64,000 bases of DNA from Takakia lepidozioides (taxonomy: Eukaryota; Streptophyta; Takakiopsida; Takakiales; Takakiaceae): NCBI GenBank assembly GCA_030704615.1, contig CM060732.1, positions 18,290,001 to 18,354,000 on the forward strand, written 5' to 3'. How positions within the stretch are numbered: position 1 is the first letter of the stretch; each line of letters begins with the position of its first letter. The notes under the pieces were generated by a model that was not told the DNA's origin, did no database searches, and worked only from the letters and a program-made list of their open reading frames with translations. A program made the translations under genes and the position numbers. This document shows positions 21,867 to 34,000 of this stretch, piece by piece.

Positions 21867-24590
21867 TTTCAAGGACTCCACCTTCTTTCCTCTGCTGTAA
21901 TGCCAGGATTTTCCGAGCATCTCGCTGCATTCAAATTTTCAGCATGGCACTCAAACAGTCACATGATGAATGCAGATTTGTAGCAGAGGTGACCAAGGAT
22001 CCATGGGACGGTGAAGATTTACCTGCTGGTGCAAGCATCCCCATGAAACCATTGCTTCATCAACGATCCCATGTGGCTAGCTGCAGACTCATGTAGATTT
22101 AGATTTGATGGTTGAGCCGGAAACTTGCCCGTATCATGTCTCTCTCACCCCCTCAAAACCAGTTGATGCTAACAGTTCACTAAACAGCACATCAAAACTT
22201 TTATTTCTGTAAAACCAGATCTGAGATCATGAAGCTTGCATTCTTGTTTCACCTTCACTTAGCCTCAATAGAGTATCTCGAACAGAGTTGTACTCGTCGG
22301 AACACAGCAGGATGGGAGAGGGAGAGAGTTGCCAAATTTTACTCTTGCTCCCCATCTGTTGCTTTGAAGCATGTGTGTATTTCCCAACCATTCATGAACC
22401 TTTTTGAAGCTGGGTAGACAAGGGCCGATGGTCCTTCCAATGGGAGGCTCATCCCAAGACATTCACAAGAAAGCATTATCCAGCTCTCAGAAAATATAAA
22501 GTTACACCTATTTCCCGACGGCTCTCTCAGAACCTATTCACATGCCAAAGCTGTTGTGTCTGTAGCTCCTACTCCAAAGGGCACAAAACATCCACGAGGG
22601 ATTAGAGCGAAGTAGTTTATTTCTTTGTGTGGAACTGCACTTAGTGTTGGACCCAAGTGCCTTGCATTACTGGTCAGTAAGCAGCCAAGTTACAGCCTCT
22701 TAGTCACAACATTTCTAACATATCATTGCTGAGTCTCTTATACAATCCAAAATGGAATATGGTGACCTATCCTGCTCTCACTAACAAAGCGGTAGCAAGA
22801 ATTCTGAAGAATCCTGAATCCCAGCCCTCTACTCATTTAGTGTTAGTTTGCCCTTACAACTGTTTTGGTTTAGTTTGCAATCTAGGCCTGTTGTTGCAAA
22901 TGACACTACCAATCAGGACCAATCTTCCTGGAGCAGCTCCATTTGTGCCAAACCTTTAGTCTTTGACCATGTGAGCGAGAAACCCTTGACCATCTGCACA
23001 GGCTTATCCCCCCTCGGCAAGTAGGCACAGACTTATATTTATTGATCTGTTCCACAGGCAATCAACCCCAGAACTCTCAAACATTATAGAAGTACATACT
23101 ACATCTGGGTAGATTACTCCATTTGTGCCATTTGTCTTCAAGGGCAGAAAGCCAGTTAATCCCCAATCAGCGAGTCAGCACAGACTTCCACAACTATTTG
23201 GCAAAAGTCCAAGGCCGTGGCATGCAAGGAAGTTCATGTTTCTGACATTAGGTGGCAAGTCTAAACAGACTTACTAGAAACTTCTGCAAGTCGGTGAAGG
23301 CTTTTAGTGGCGGTTCTCGGGAGTCAGCCACAGCCTTGGACAGCATATCTCGCAAGTGGTTCAAAGCCTTTGCATGTTCCTGAGGTGGTCTGATAATGGT
23401 GGAAAAACCGGTGGTGAGTTGTCAGTACAGGCTGCCCAATTATTCCAGGTCTTCACCGAATTACACCCACTTACATGTGCTGTATGAGGTTCCTGCATAC
23501 ATTGACGCCTTATTCACTCAACCCTTTAAGCCATGACAAACGAAAAGAAAGACAAATGAACTCACTCTAAACTATTGCGTGTCCATGACAGTTGTATCCA
23601 GTATCTTTTCACAACAACTATAATCACTAAGTCGTAGCTTGAATGTGTTGAGCTTTTGAATCACACTCTCTGAGAATGCAGTTCTGTGCCTTTACACCCT
23701 TGTCAAATGATCCTCGCACCAATCTACACAACTAGCATCAGATCACCCATCCAACCAAGAGCTTCCAGCCATTCCAAATTCTGCACAAAAACAAAGAGGG
23801 GCTATAAAACAGAAATTGACATACTGCAACTAGATAAAAGGTGGATGTACAAACGAAAAGTTGTTGCACTCACACATGAATCACAAACACTTCAAGCTTG
23901 CCAACTTGAACTAGGACAATCTTAAAATACACTAATACCAACAAGTTTTGTGGAAGCAAGTTACCTAACTCAGACAATTGCTGAACCAGCTTTGACACTG
24001 AACAAATACAGCACAGATGGTGGGTTTCATAGGTTTGTCTGAGACAATCCACTCCAAAGATCAGTCCCAATCTGAGATCCAGGCAACCCGGAGTTTGGTC
24101 AAGCCACTACATGATCTGATAAATAGAACGAGTTGCTGTGTTGCCATTCCACGCATATTGTCATTTTGCTGTAGTTTGCGCTTGTGGAACAATCAGGGTT
24201 TTCACACCAGTATACATGATCTCTTCTCCCATGAGAATCTCCATGAAAACTACCATTTAGACACATCACCAAGGCATGCTCGCTCTCCTAGCCCACAGCA
24301 AATCCCCCTGGAGGCGACTGTCCCCTCTCAGAAAGGAGCATATATCGATCCCTGGTGAAGTCTAGCAGATAAGAAATCTGCCTCTGGCGCACGTCTCGGC
24401 TTCTGCATGTGCCAAGTCCCAGGAGCTACAGTCGATTGCATAGAGACCCCCGGAAATTATCTGACAGGGTGCCTGGCATTTCCCTGCATCTCCTGTATCC
24501 AGTTCCCCCACACTCTCACAGAGAAAGACCAATATAACGCGCGCCTAGGCCCTTTGATGATGCTGGCACCTTCACTGAGCCATTACATTC
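21867..24590 (-). CDS. unrecognised multi-exon gene (partial model)
   Basis: Model built from splice sites and phase: exons 24590-24530, 24361-24297, 24238-24208, 23997-23965, 23780-23747, 23389-23275, 22355-22253, 22080-22023, 21924-21867. All nine join in one frame (558 nt, 186 residues). Readable peptides include RYMLLSERGQSPPGGFA, SKLVQQLSELEFGMAGSSWL, HAKALNHLRDMLSKAVADSR, PPLKAFTDLQKFL, PILLCSDEYNSVRDTLLRLS, HMGSLMKQWFHGDACTSS and SWHYSRGKKVESLK. It looks soluble, mostly helical, with a basic C-terminus. A TAA could follow directly at the next acceptor near 21789. The 5' end is unknown; further exons may lie between 24600 and 25400. Weakest points are the 58-bp intron 24296-24239 and the first exon. 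I do not recognise the family. Convergent with the cyclophilin, same strand as FAB1. Confidence 0.6.
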
Positions 24591-25468
24591 CTGAAGAAAA
24601 ATCAAATAGCCCCGCCAAAGGCATCCTGAATAGACCAACAAACAAAGTTTAGACTGTAGAAACAAAATTGAGTACAGCAACACCTAGCAGAAACTCATCT
24701 AGGTATGCCAATCGGAAATGATATTAGGCTTGATCTCAGCAAGCCTCCTTCGTCAATTAACCATTAAGACAAATAAAAATGAAGGAAGGGAGAGGGAGAC
24801 ACAAACAAAGACAGAAACAGGTTGATAGTTACTTGTTTTGTGGTGGAGAGGCCCACATCCCACACACACACACACAGCAAAACATGCAACTGTGTTGATG
24901 ATACAACTGAGGAAAAGCAGAACGCACTCAACAGACTGTTGAAGATGGTTTCATGCATTGTAACTTGGCGTTCATTTAATCATCGGCTCTACCTTGAATT
25001 GAAACAGCCCACTTTCACATTCTAAAATATCCATTTCACATCCACATTAAGACTGTCTACTTCTGCTCTTTACATGAATTGACAGCAAAGTACAGAGCTG
25101 CAAATAAGTAGGATGACGAGCAAAGGAGGTACAAACTGACGGTACAGACAAGACAAAATTCCACTGCGAACTACCAAACTGTTCCAGGTAGTAAATCAAT
25201 TCTTTGAGGTCTAGGTTCCTACATAAGACCAGTTTCGGAGGGAATGCCCCACAGCTGAGAAACAAAAATCGTATAGTATAATGATTCCTGTCCATGAAAT
25301 CCTGGGCGAAGGGATGCTTAATAGGAGGAAGATTGGCTGGTCCAAACCCATAGGTCATAACAGTGTCAGTATGGAGGGCCCCCGGGTAACAATTGAACCC
25401 CTGGTCCATTATACAGGCGCAACTTTACAGAGCGAAGTAAGTTTGAAGTGTCGCAAACACAAAACCTA
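24591..25468. other. gap between unknown gene and FAB1 stop
   Basis: Contains a short CA microsatellite (about 24860-24876) and purine-rich sequence. It should include FAB1's 3' UTR (minus strand) and possibly 5' exons of the unrecognised downstream gene. I could not define any exon here. Confidence 0.4.
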
Positions 25469-28400
25469 TCACACTTTCACCAATGGCTTGGACTCCGCGC
25501 TGCTTTTGACCTCCTTAAGAACTAATCCACTTGTAGGAGCTTCCTCAAGTTGAACCACTTCAGTTGATGGGGGAGCTGTCATGGGTGGCGGGGTCCATTG
25601 ATCAGGAATCATAATAAAATAGGTTGACATGGCCTTGCGGAAGCGTTTCTTATACTGTTTAGGAGAGATCACTGTTGGTGGGGCATCTTTCGGTCCACCA
25701 AGAATTCCAGAAGCTTTAACCCATGTCTCAAGATGTTTATCCCAAGTATACTGCCGTATAAAATCAATGATGCCTATAACTAGCTCCTGCCGCTCTTCAT
25801 CAATCCCAACCAAAAGAGAATAATCCATCACATAAACACCCTGTCCCACCATACCCAGCCCACAAGGTAGTTACATCAGATTAGGAGCCTCGTTTACACA
25901 AAGCTAACCGCTGCAGAAATTTGCTGCTTAAAAGATAGCAGACTCTCAGTAGTGACTGTATGCTCCACATGCTTTTGTACAGTTGAGGTTCAGCAACTGT
26001 CCCCATTACAACAGACTTGATTCTCAGGTACCAAATGAACATTTCCAGCCCCTTGAATTGGAGGCATTCTAAAAGCAGAGTAACCCTCATGTTAGGTTAA
26101 GTGCAGGGATATACACAGAACGGTCAATATCCAAACATTTGCCCAAAACTATACAGAAAACCAAAGTCTGTGTAGGGCACAAAAATCAACTGACCGCAAG
26201 GAAAGCCGTGTCGGTCCAGACAGCTCGCTCAAGTAAGCGTTTGGCCTTGTTGCTCACAAAAATTGGGGTAGTGGGCATTGCTTCCAACAAGTTCTGGTCT
26301 AACAACACCTTGTTACTTCCAGTTGAGTCTGAGTTGTACCGTGACCTTTCAGAACCTTTTAGATCATATAGACGGGTAACATGGCGTCCATAGAGCAGAT
26401 TCTCCATCACCAACAGGTCCATCTTCACCTCCTTCCCTCCTTTTGCCTGCTTCACCGTTACCTGCAACAACACAAATCAACTTAACATTTAGAGCTGTTC
26501 ATTTGTCCAACAGCACAGGACACATTAGCCCTGACATGCCTCTGAAATCTTAGTTTACCAGCGGTGAAAGACCCTAGAGGTGAAGGGATGCACCTGATAA
26601 ACACCGAGAATCTTGGCCAGACATGTGGGGCTTCCTGAATTGAGAGACTCACACAGGTACTTGAAATATTCAGGTGCAAAGTCGAGGAACGAAACTTTCT
26701 CCGTGCTAGTGACTTGCTTGACCACAAACCGATCATCTGCAGTCTTGGCAAAGAACACATTGCTCTTGCCCCCATGAGCTCCCCACTTCTTGCACCTGCT
26801 CATTGAGCGAATATATTCTAAATCCCCACCACAACACTTCTTCCTCAGTGCATCAAACTGCTTGGCATAGTAGCAGGTAACCCAATATTTCATTTTCCCT
26901 TGAGGGGCTGGATCCGTGAAATGCACATTCACATGCAACGGCGTTATCGACACCAATGGGTCGTCAGCATATGTCTCCTTTGCTTTAGGTGCTAAGCCTT
27001 CCACTGGTGCTGCACTAATAGGTTTCTCTTTAAGAATCAGTTCACTGCCCAAGTCGCCACCTGAGGCCGCATCTACCAACTGGAGCGGGTGGGAAATACT
27101 TCCAAGATCCCCACTGCCATTCTCGTCTCTCTCTTTCGATTTCTCTCTTGTCTTCTCTTTCTCCTTTTCAAATGGTGCATCCCGAAGGTGGGCCTGCGCT
27201 TGAACCATATGCATTGTGAGGCATTTTAACAATTCAAATCTACATCTGTACTATCTGTGCACACCATGCAAGTGATCTGACTGCTCTGAACAAGGAAGTA
27301 CACTGCATATCCCAATTTAAATAGTTTTACCTCTACAAGTCAGTTACGTAGTCCATAAGCAGCACAAAACAGTAAGAAAACCTAAAAAGACGAAACCAAT
27401 AAGCACAAACTCGCTTGCCTGGTATTCATGAGAGAGAATTGCATAGGCGATGATGCTTGTGGGCTCATCATCAAAGACAGCTATGACAGTGTCATTGATG
27501 CCAGGTGGCAAAAGGAGGTGTGCACCTCCTTGTGCTGCCAGCTGTCCTGCATGAGAGACAACCATAGGGGTGGGAGGGGGCCATTTGGCATCCCCCTTAG
27601 GTGGAGACCCTGCAATGCTGCCTTGACTCGACCCCGACCGGCTGTATCCTTTGTACAAACTCGAGAAGGGAGCTCCAATCCAACCCCCAAGATCCTCTGT
27701 TGCATCTTTTTCTCTCTCACCTGCTTTCACTGGTGAGGTTGGCGCACTTGCTTGTGAACTGGAGTCACCTACTCCAATAAGTTCCTTGGCTTGCAATGGT
27801 TCCCGTGCAGTGATGCCTTTCAGGCGAGGCAAGTCAGTAAGGACTCCACCCACAACAAACTCACATTCGGAAACACTGGTGGCAGGTTCGGTCCCTCCCT
27901 CTCTGTTGCCAATCTCATGCCCACTCCGTGTCAAGTGCACAGTCGAAACATCAATACAACTGCCTTCTCCTGTCCAAGCAGCATCCAAAGTATCTGAGAG
28001 GTTGGCCAAGATAGGAAAATGTCCCTCTGATAAGGTTCGCCTCACACCGAGTTCTCCTTCTGGAGGGGACGTTGAGCTTGCAAAAGCTGCATAAACTATC
28101 AATTTGAGTCTTCAGAAATTTGCAAACAGTCATTTCAGCAGCAAAGATTGATCTTCCACTTTCTTTCTCTCCCCACACAAACTCAAACTCAATGGTTCCC
28201 GCTCAAACTGGGCGCGGGGTCAATGGCCACAAGGCTACGGCAAACAACGTCTTATGAGTACAATCTCTCCCCACACATCTGATGCTTTCCTATGTGCCTG
28301 TTAGTAAAGGGTGTTGACAAGAAACTATATAAGGGGTACTGAACTTCAATCCTGGGGTGCAGAGGTTTCTTTCAAATAAACAACTCCATACTCCATGTTC

Positions 28401-30973
28401 GAGGTGTTTGAGACGACAGCTGGAGTGAATCTATCCCACACACAAAGAAAGACACTTGAATACAAGAGAACATAGGGAGTTCCAGCCCAAGATTGGTAAT
28501 ACATTTGCCAGAACAGTGGTCACAAGGCTAGGGACTCCTGATTATGGCATAGCAATACACTATAGAAGTAATTCTCTCCCTGCTATTCCTTAAGAGACAG
28601 AAAACAAAGATTTCCCCCTACATAGAAAGCCAAGGCTCATCCAATTCTATACCTGATAGACATTAGCGAACCTCCATGGAAAAACTACCCAGAATCAGTG
28701 CTTGCAAACAAAATAGAATCAGAACGGGTTGGTGCTTGTACCTTTGCTTGAAGCATTCCCTGGGGAAGTTCCCATTACACTCCCTGGGGAAGTTTCCTCA
28801 GGCTTCTCATTACTGTGTCCTCCATTTGTACTGATTGAAGGGGAAGGATTGATGACTACATCGTCCAGTGCCAATCCATTGACCACCAATCTCTCAGCTG
28901 CTTCCCCAACCCCCACATCAGTAACTACTGTAATAGGGATGGCTTCTCCTAGCCTGTAGTCGAAGCCACCAATGTCGCCTCCACCATCCCCACCCACACC
29001 AGGGATCTTGGCTTCCTCAATGGCACCAGTGGCTACTGTTGACTCCCCAGAAAAATCCTTAAATACCAATTTTTTTCGAGCCAGATCCTCTTCAGAAGAT
29101 GATTGTTCTAGCCTGTTTGTTCCCATAAAACCATTCCCATACACAGGCTCCCCCCCTTGACTCTGAGTTCTGAGCAGTGTTTGTTGTCCAGATTCGCCAT
29201 CCACAGCCTCCTGCTTTGACACAGGCCCCACTTCATTCTGTGTCCCCTTCCCATCACTGAGTTCCTTGGAGAAAGACACAGATGGATCATCTAGAAAACT
29301 TGAATCAGAACCTGTTGTCGATTTCCGCAACTGGAGGGAGTTTGAAAGGTAATGCAAACGATTGTCCCAGTGGCCTGAGATCAGTGTGAGGTCCCGACGT
29401 AACCGATTGAGTGCCAACACATCAGCAACCGGCTGGCCAGGTAAGGGGCTAGCAGGTGCAGCCTTTTGTAGTGCAGCCTGTGATCAGCCACCAGAATAAC
29501 TCAGTCAAGCAGTTTCAATTTCAATCTAGACCATATATTACCTCTCTGGCACAATCACCATGGTGCAGTCATTGCAACCTGCCACTTGAACCCTGCCTTC
29601 AGCCACCAACTGCTCCAGCCAGCAGCTCCATGCTCTGCTCTGACTGACAGCATAAAGCAAATTAACAAATCATCCTATACTGATTTTGCCAAGTCACTGT
29701 ACCTCAAAGACAGCCTTTTCACTTTGCAACACACCCTCCAGCTCCACTATTCGGCGCCTAGCTTCAGGACGCATCTCGCCATAGACGCATCTCGAGCTTG
29801 CAATCCGCTCCCCAACCACACGCAATGAGTTGAAAACCTCCGCAAACACCAACTCTGCTTTGTCCGCCACCTGTTTCCAAGTAACTTCATCAACCATGTA
29901 AGAAAGCTCTTGAGGAACTGGAAAAGCTTCCCAAACCTGTACATATGAGACCAGGTTACCAACTTCTCGTAAGTGCAATGCCACCCTAAATTAATTGGGT
30001 TCAATGACATTGGCATCTCTGATAGTACCACATTGGTTGTAGTAACCAAACAATCCTCTTCAACTTCCAACACTCTTATGGTTAGGTAATCAATGAAACA
30101 AATCAACGATCTGATGAGGAAGGAGACGTTACAACTATGACAGTGACTGCTCAACCCTGATAAAGTCTGCAAGTATGAGCCAATGTGGTAGGGGTTTGGA
30201 CTGCCAACTGTTCTTGACAAGATCCAAAACACGCGATAGGAAAGCCACCATGATGACAGCTGTGTATTACCAAATGCGAAGGGCACATGAGAGACAGACA
30301 GAGGCATAAAACTGTGCAAGATAAACCAGGAACTGTGGCTACCTCGCTAGCTTCCTTCTGAAGCCATTCCTGTTGATGTGGGTTGTTGAACTCCAACTGC
30401 GGAGGAGGAATAAAGACGGAGTGAAGATTGATAGGGGCATACCGAAAGCATGCTACCATGTTGCCAAACCTACATCCATCACCAGGAACTACTCTTCTTA
30501 GACAGAATCACCGCGGGCATCCTACTGAATTGCCTGCCAATTCAGGGCATGTCCATACTTGGATCAAAGCCACCAGCTGTAAGGGAAATTAATTGCGTAT
30601 ATAGAATAACAGATGCAGCCTGGCCTCTGTATTTGCAATCCCTGAGGGAACCAGGGTATGGCAGGCACAGACCGCTCCTCCCATGTTTTCAAACAGTGTG
30701 TGTGCCTGAGCAGGAGCTAGAGAATGTACTCATAAGACGTGCTGTGGCCTTGTGGCCAGACCCCGCCCCCCAGTTTGGGCAGAACAAGCAAGAGGGAGAC
30801 AAAGAGAGAGAGATCATATTTAGTTCATGAGCAGGCCAAGAGGGCCCATGGTACACAGTAGAGAAAGAAAGAAACTTTGGAACGTCCGGAGGAAACATGG
30901 ACCTAAGTAGGACAACATATATCAATGTCAAAGTAAAAGAACAAAAGGAAACACATACAAACACACCAAACGC

Positions 30974-31009
<36 letters not shown>

Positions 31010-34000
31010 TTACCCATAGAACCTAAGGCAATCCCTATGTAGAGAATGCCCACAAGCAGCCACCCTACTTGCTGCCGCATGATTTGAGAAGCTCAACTCC
31101 AGGAATTTCCCAAATGAAAGGCCCCATGCAGCATCTGACATGACTATCCTTCTTGTTGCAGGAGGGACCCCATTAACTCGTGCGCATCGTAGACAGCGAT
31201 GCCACATCCAGATCTTTCCCTCCCTCTCCCCCGGCAATACGACCTCGTTCAGGCGCTGCACAGTGATGGTGAGGCTACCCTGTCGATGTGTGTAGCAGTG
31301 CACATGCGAGTCCAAAGGCTCCTTACATCTTCCACAATGGTTGCTCTGGAAATTTGACAACCAACAAAAACCACCCATGACATTGTACACGCATACTCTC
31401 ACACTGAGTGTCTCGCTCTTCTCTCTCCCTCTCATTTTATCAAATACAGTATAGGTATAAGTCTCACAAGAAGAATGACGTCACTGGCAGGAACTAGCAC
31501 AACTGTTAGGCCTGTTCGACCCATAAACACAGTCCTCTGTGGAGGTGGGCCACTTCACTTTTCTCATAGAGGAGCCTTCAAATGTAAAAGGCCTAATATG
31601 ACTGAGTGGTGTCTGGTTGAGTATAATTTCCAACAAAGCCTTCACAAAAACAAACCCTGACAACAGATCCATTGGCTGCCATTGCAATGCATTTACAAGG
31701 GCATGAACAGCCAATAATCTGGCTCCTTGAAAGACAGATCAAACATAAGTAATTCCCTACATCTGAACTTTAAAAAGGGAAGACCTCAATATACTTTGCT
31801 GCCAGAGGCTAAGAACTGTAAACCTTCTGTCCTGCTGCCCAGCTATAGACACTAGGGAAGAGAAAGAAGGAGCAAGTAACTCACAACGTGGAACAGAGAA
31901 TCCCGCAAAAACTTTCCCAGGGGCTTGTCAGAGTTGCCATAGTACTTGATGCGCTTGAGATGTGGCTTTTCACACACAGTCCCTTTTCGCAGGCAACGAC
32001 TGGACAATGAGACCAAGATACTTTGATGATCGGATGGTGAGGGCGGGAAATCATCTTTAAGTACAGGATACTCTAACTCCAAGCTGTCAGCAGTATCTGC
32101 TGGGAGAACCCCACCTTCCAAAAGAGGCACTGGACTATCCAGCTGAATTGACTCTTCGGGATCATGTGTAACTGGTCTGTGGGTTTCCTCCTTGCTGATG
32201 CCTGCAGTAACTCCCTGGTCAGATCCCACCCTATAAGGTGACAAAAATCCAGGCTGAGCAATTGGTGTGTTACCACCCACTGCTGCGGCGCCAAACTTCC
32301 CACTGAAGGTTCTAGGTGTGGCAATCATGGGAAGTCCACTCCCCCGCCTCCCTATGATTTCAGATGTTGTCTTTGACCCTATCTCCAGAGAAGTATCTTT
32401 CAGAGATGCAGACAACCCTGATACAATCGGATTTAATCCCCCAACCTGCAAAACAGGGAAGATAGCAAATTAACTATTAGCAGACTAACGAACCAAAATG
32501 TTTGTCTGAGCTTCTCCCTGCACTTCTGCAACTTTGTAAGTCATGATAATAGTAATGTCCAAACACCACATACAAGATAATCCAAACGTATTCAAGCAGG
32601 CCTGAAATGCACTCATAAGACTTTGTTTGCCGTAGCCTAATGCAAGCAGGCCTGAGAAAGAGAATGTACTCATACGTTGTTTGCTGTAGACTTGTGGCCA
32701 TTGACCACGCGCTCAGTTTGAGCCAAAGGGACACAAACTACCTTTGCCAGGGACTGACACCGGTAATATGATTTACCTGGGAACAGACAATTGATCCGAG
32801 TTTTCCAGATATCCTCTAGAAATCCCTTTACACAAGCATCAATCTGCTGTGTGTGGTCTGCCCAATAACTAGGCCCCAAAGGGCCTGGGCTTTTGGTTCA
32901 GCCTTGAGACTTTCCAAGTTGGTAAACAGAGGTACAGGCACAAGACGTCTCTCTGGTGAGAGTACCGAGGACAATGAATCAGGAAGTGAATATTGTCTTC
33001 AGGTTGCCCACACAACAGGCATTTGCAATCCAGAAAGAGAGTGAGAGAGAGAGGAAGAGAGCACAGATACCACTGATGGGCTGTTGCTGTCACGTCTGCT
33101 CACTGCCTGAGCCAAGGATGTGGCACCTGATGGCCACCCTGCTTTCAAACCAAAGGAAGTCATGTGTACAGGGCCAGAACCGGGAGAATTTGCTGCTGAT
33201 GAGACAGAGGACGTTGAGACTGAGGTAGGAATTGTTTCAGGAGCAGCACCAGATGCACCGTCTTCATTATTACTCCTCCAGTTGGAGGAACCATTGCGGT
33301 TGATACCTTTTAATTGTTGGGTTGAAACAGGTGCATTGATTCCCCTGGCTTGCTGCTGCGCTTGAGGATTGACAACCTGCCCATTCATCCATCAACCGCC
33401 AATAAAGAGGATGATTCTTTTGCAAGATCGAAAGACAGCAAAAGCTGTTAATACAAAGCTATATACAAATAATACTTAACATACAACAAATAATAGAGAG
33501 CAATATCTCAGTTCAGACAGTCATGGAAGACCTGTCACACGCTCATTCCTTACAATTACTATCACTTGCATTCACCAATTTCAGATATCAATGAGTAGTT
33601 AGTACCTCATTTAATAGTTAGTACGTCATTTGGATCCTTGAATGCGCGGGAGAAACTACTACCATTGGTCCTAATTTAAGTGAATTCCCCATCACCTGTC
33701 CGGAACAGACTGGCAATAGACAGAACAAGGAAATAACCAAAGAGTTGCTAGAGTATAACCCTTACCTGTGATTGCCCAGAAGATGTTGGAATGGTGAACC
33801 CAGGTATGGACGAGATAGACCTCTCCAGGCTTGACTGTTTGGTTGGAACAATTACACTAATAGGTGAGCGGAAAGGAAGGTCTGGGAGAGAGGCACCCTC
33901 GTCAGCGAGGAAGGATGTCTCCAGTGCCAAGTGATATGCAGCAAACACAGCAAACTGGATAACCTTCTTCACCTTCTTCAATTCGTCACCATTGGCGCCC

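Noticed and set aside
22960..23010. Candidate exon reading MVKGFSLTWSKTK on minus strand
   Set aside because: Its ending phase does not fit the next exon of the unrecognised gene (22355), so it was left out of the model.
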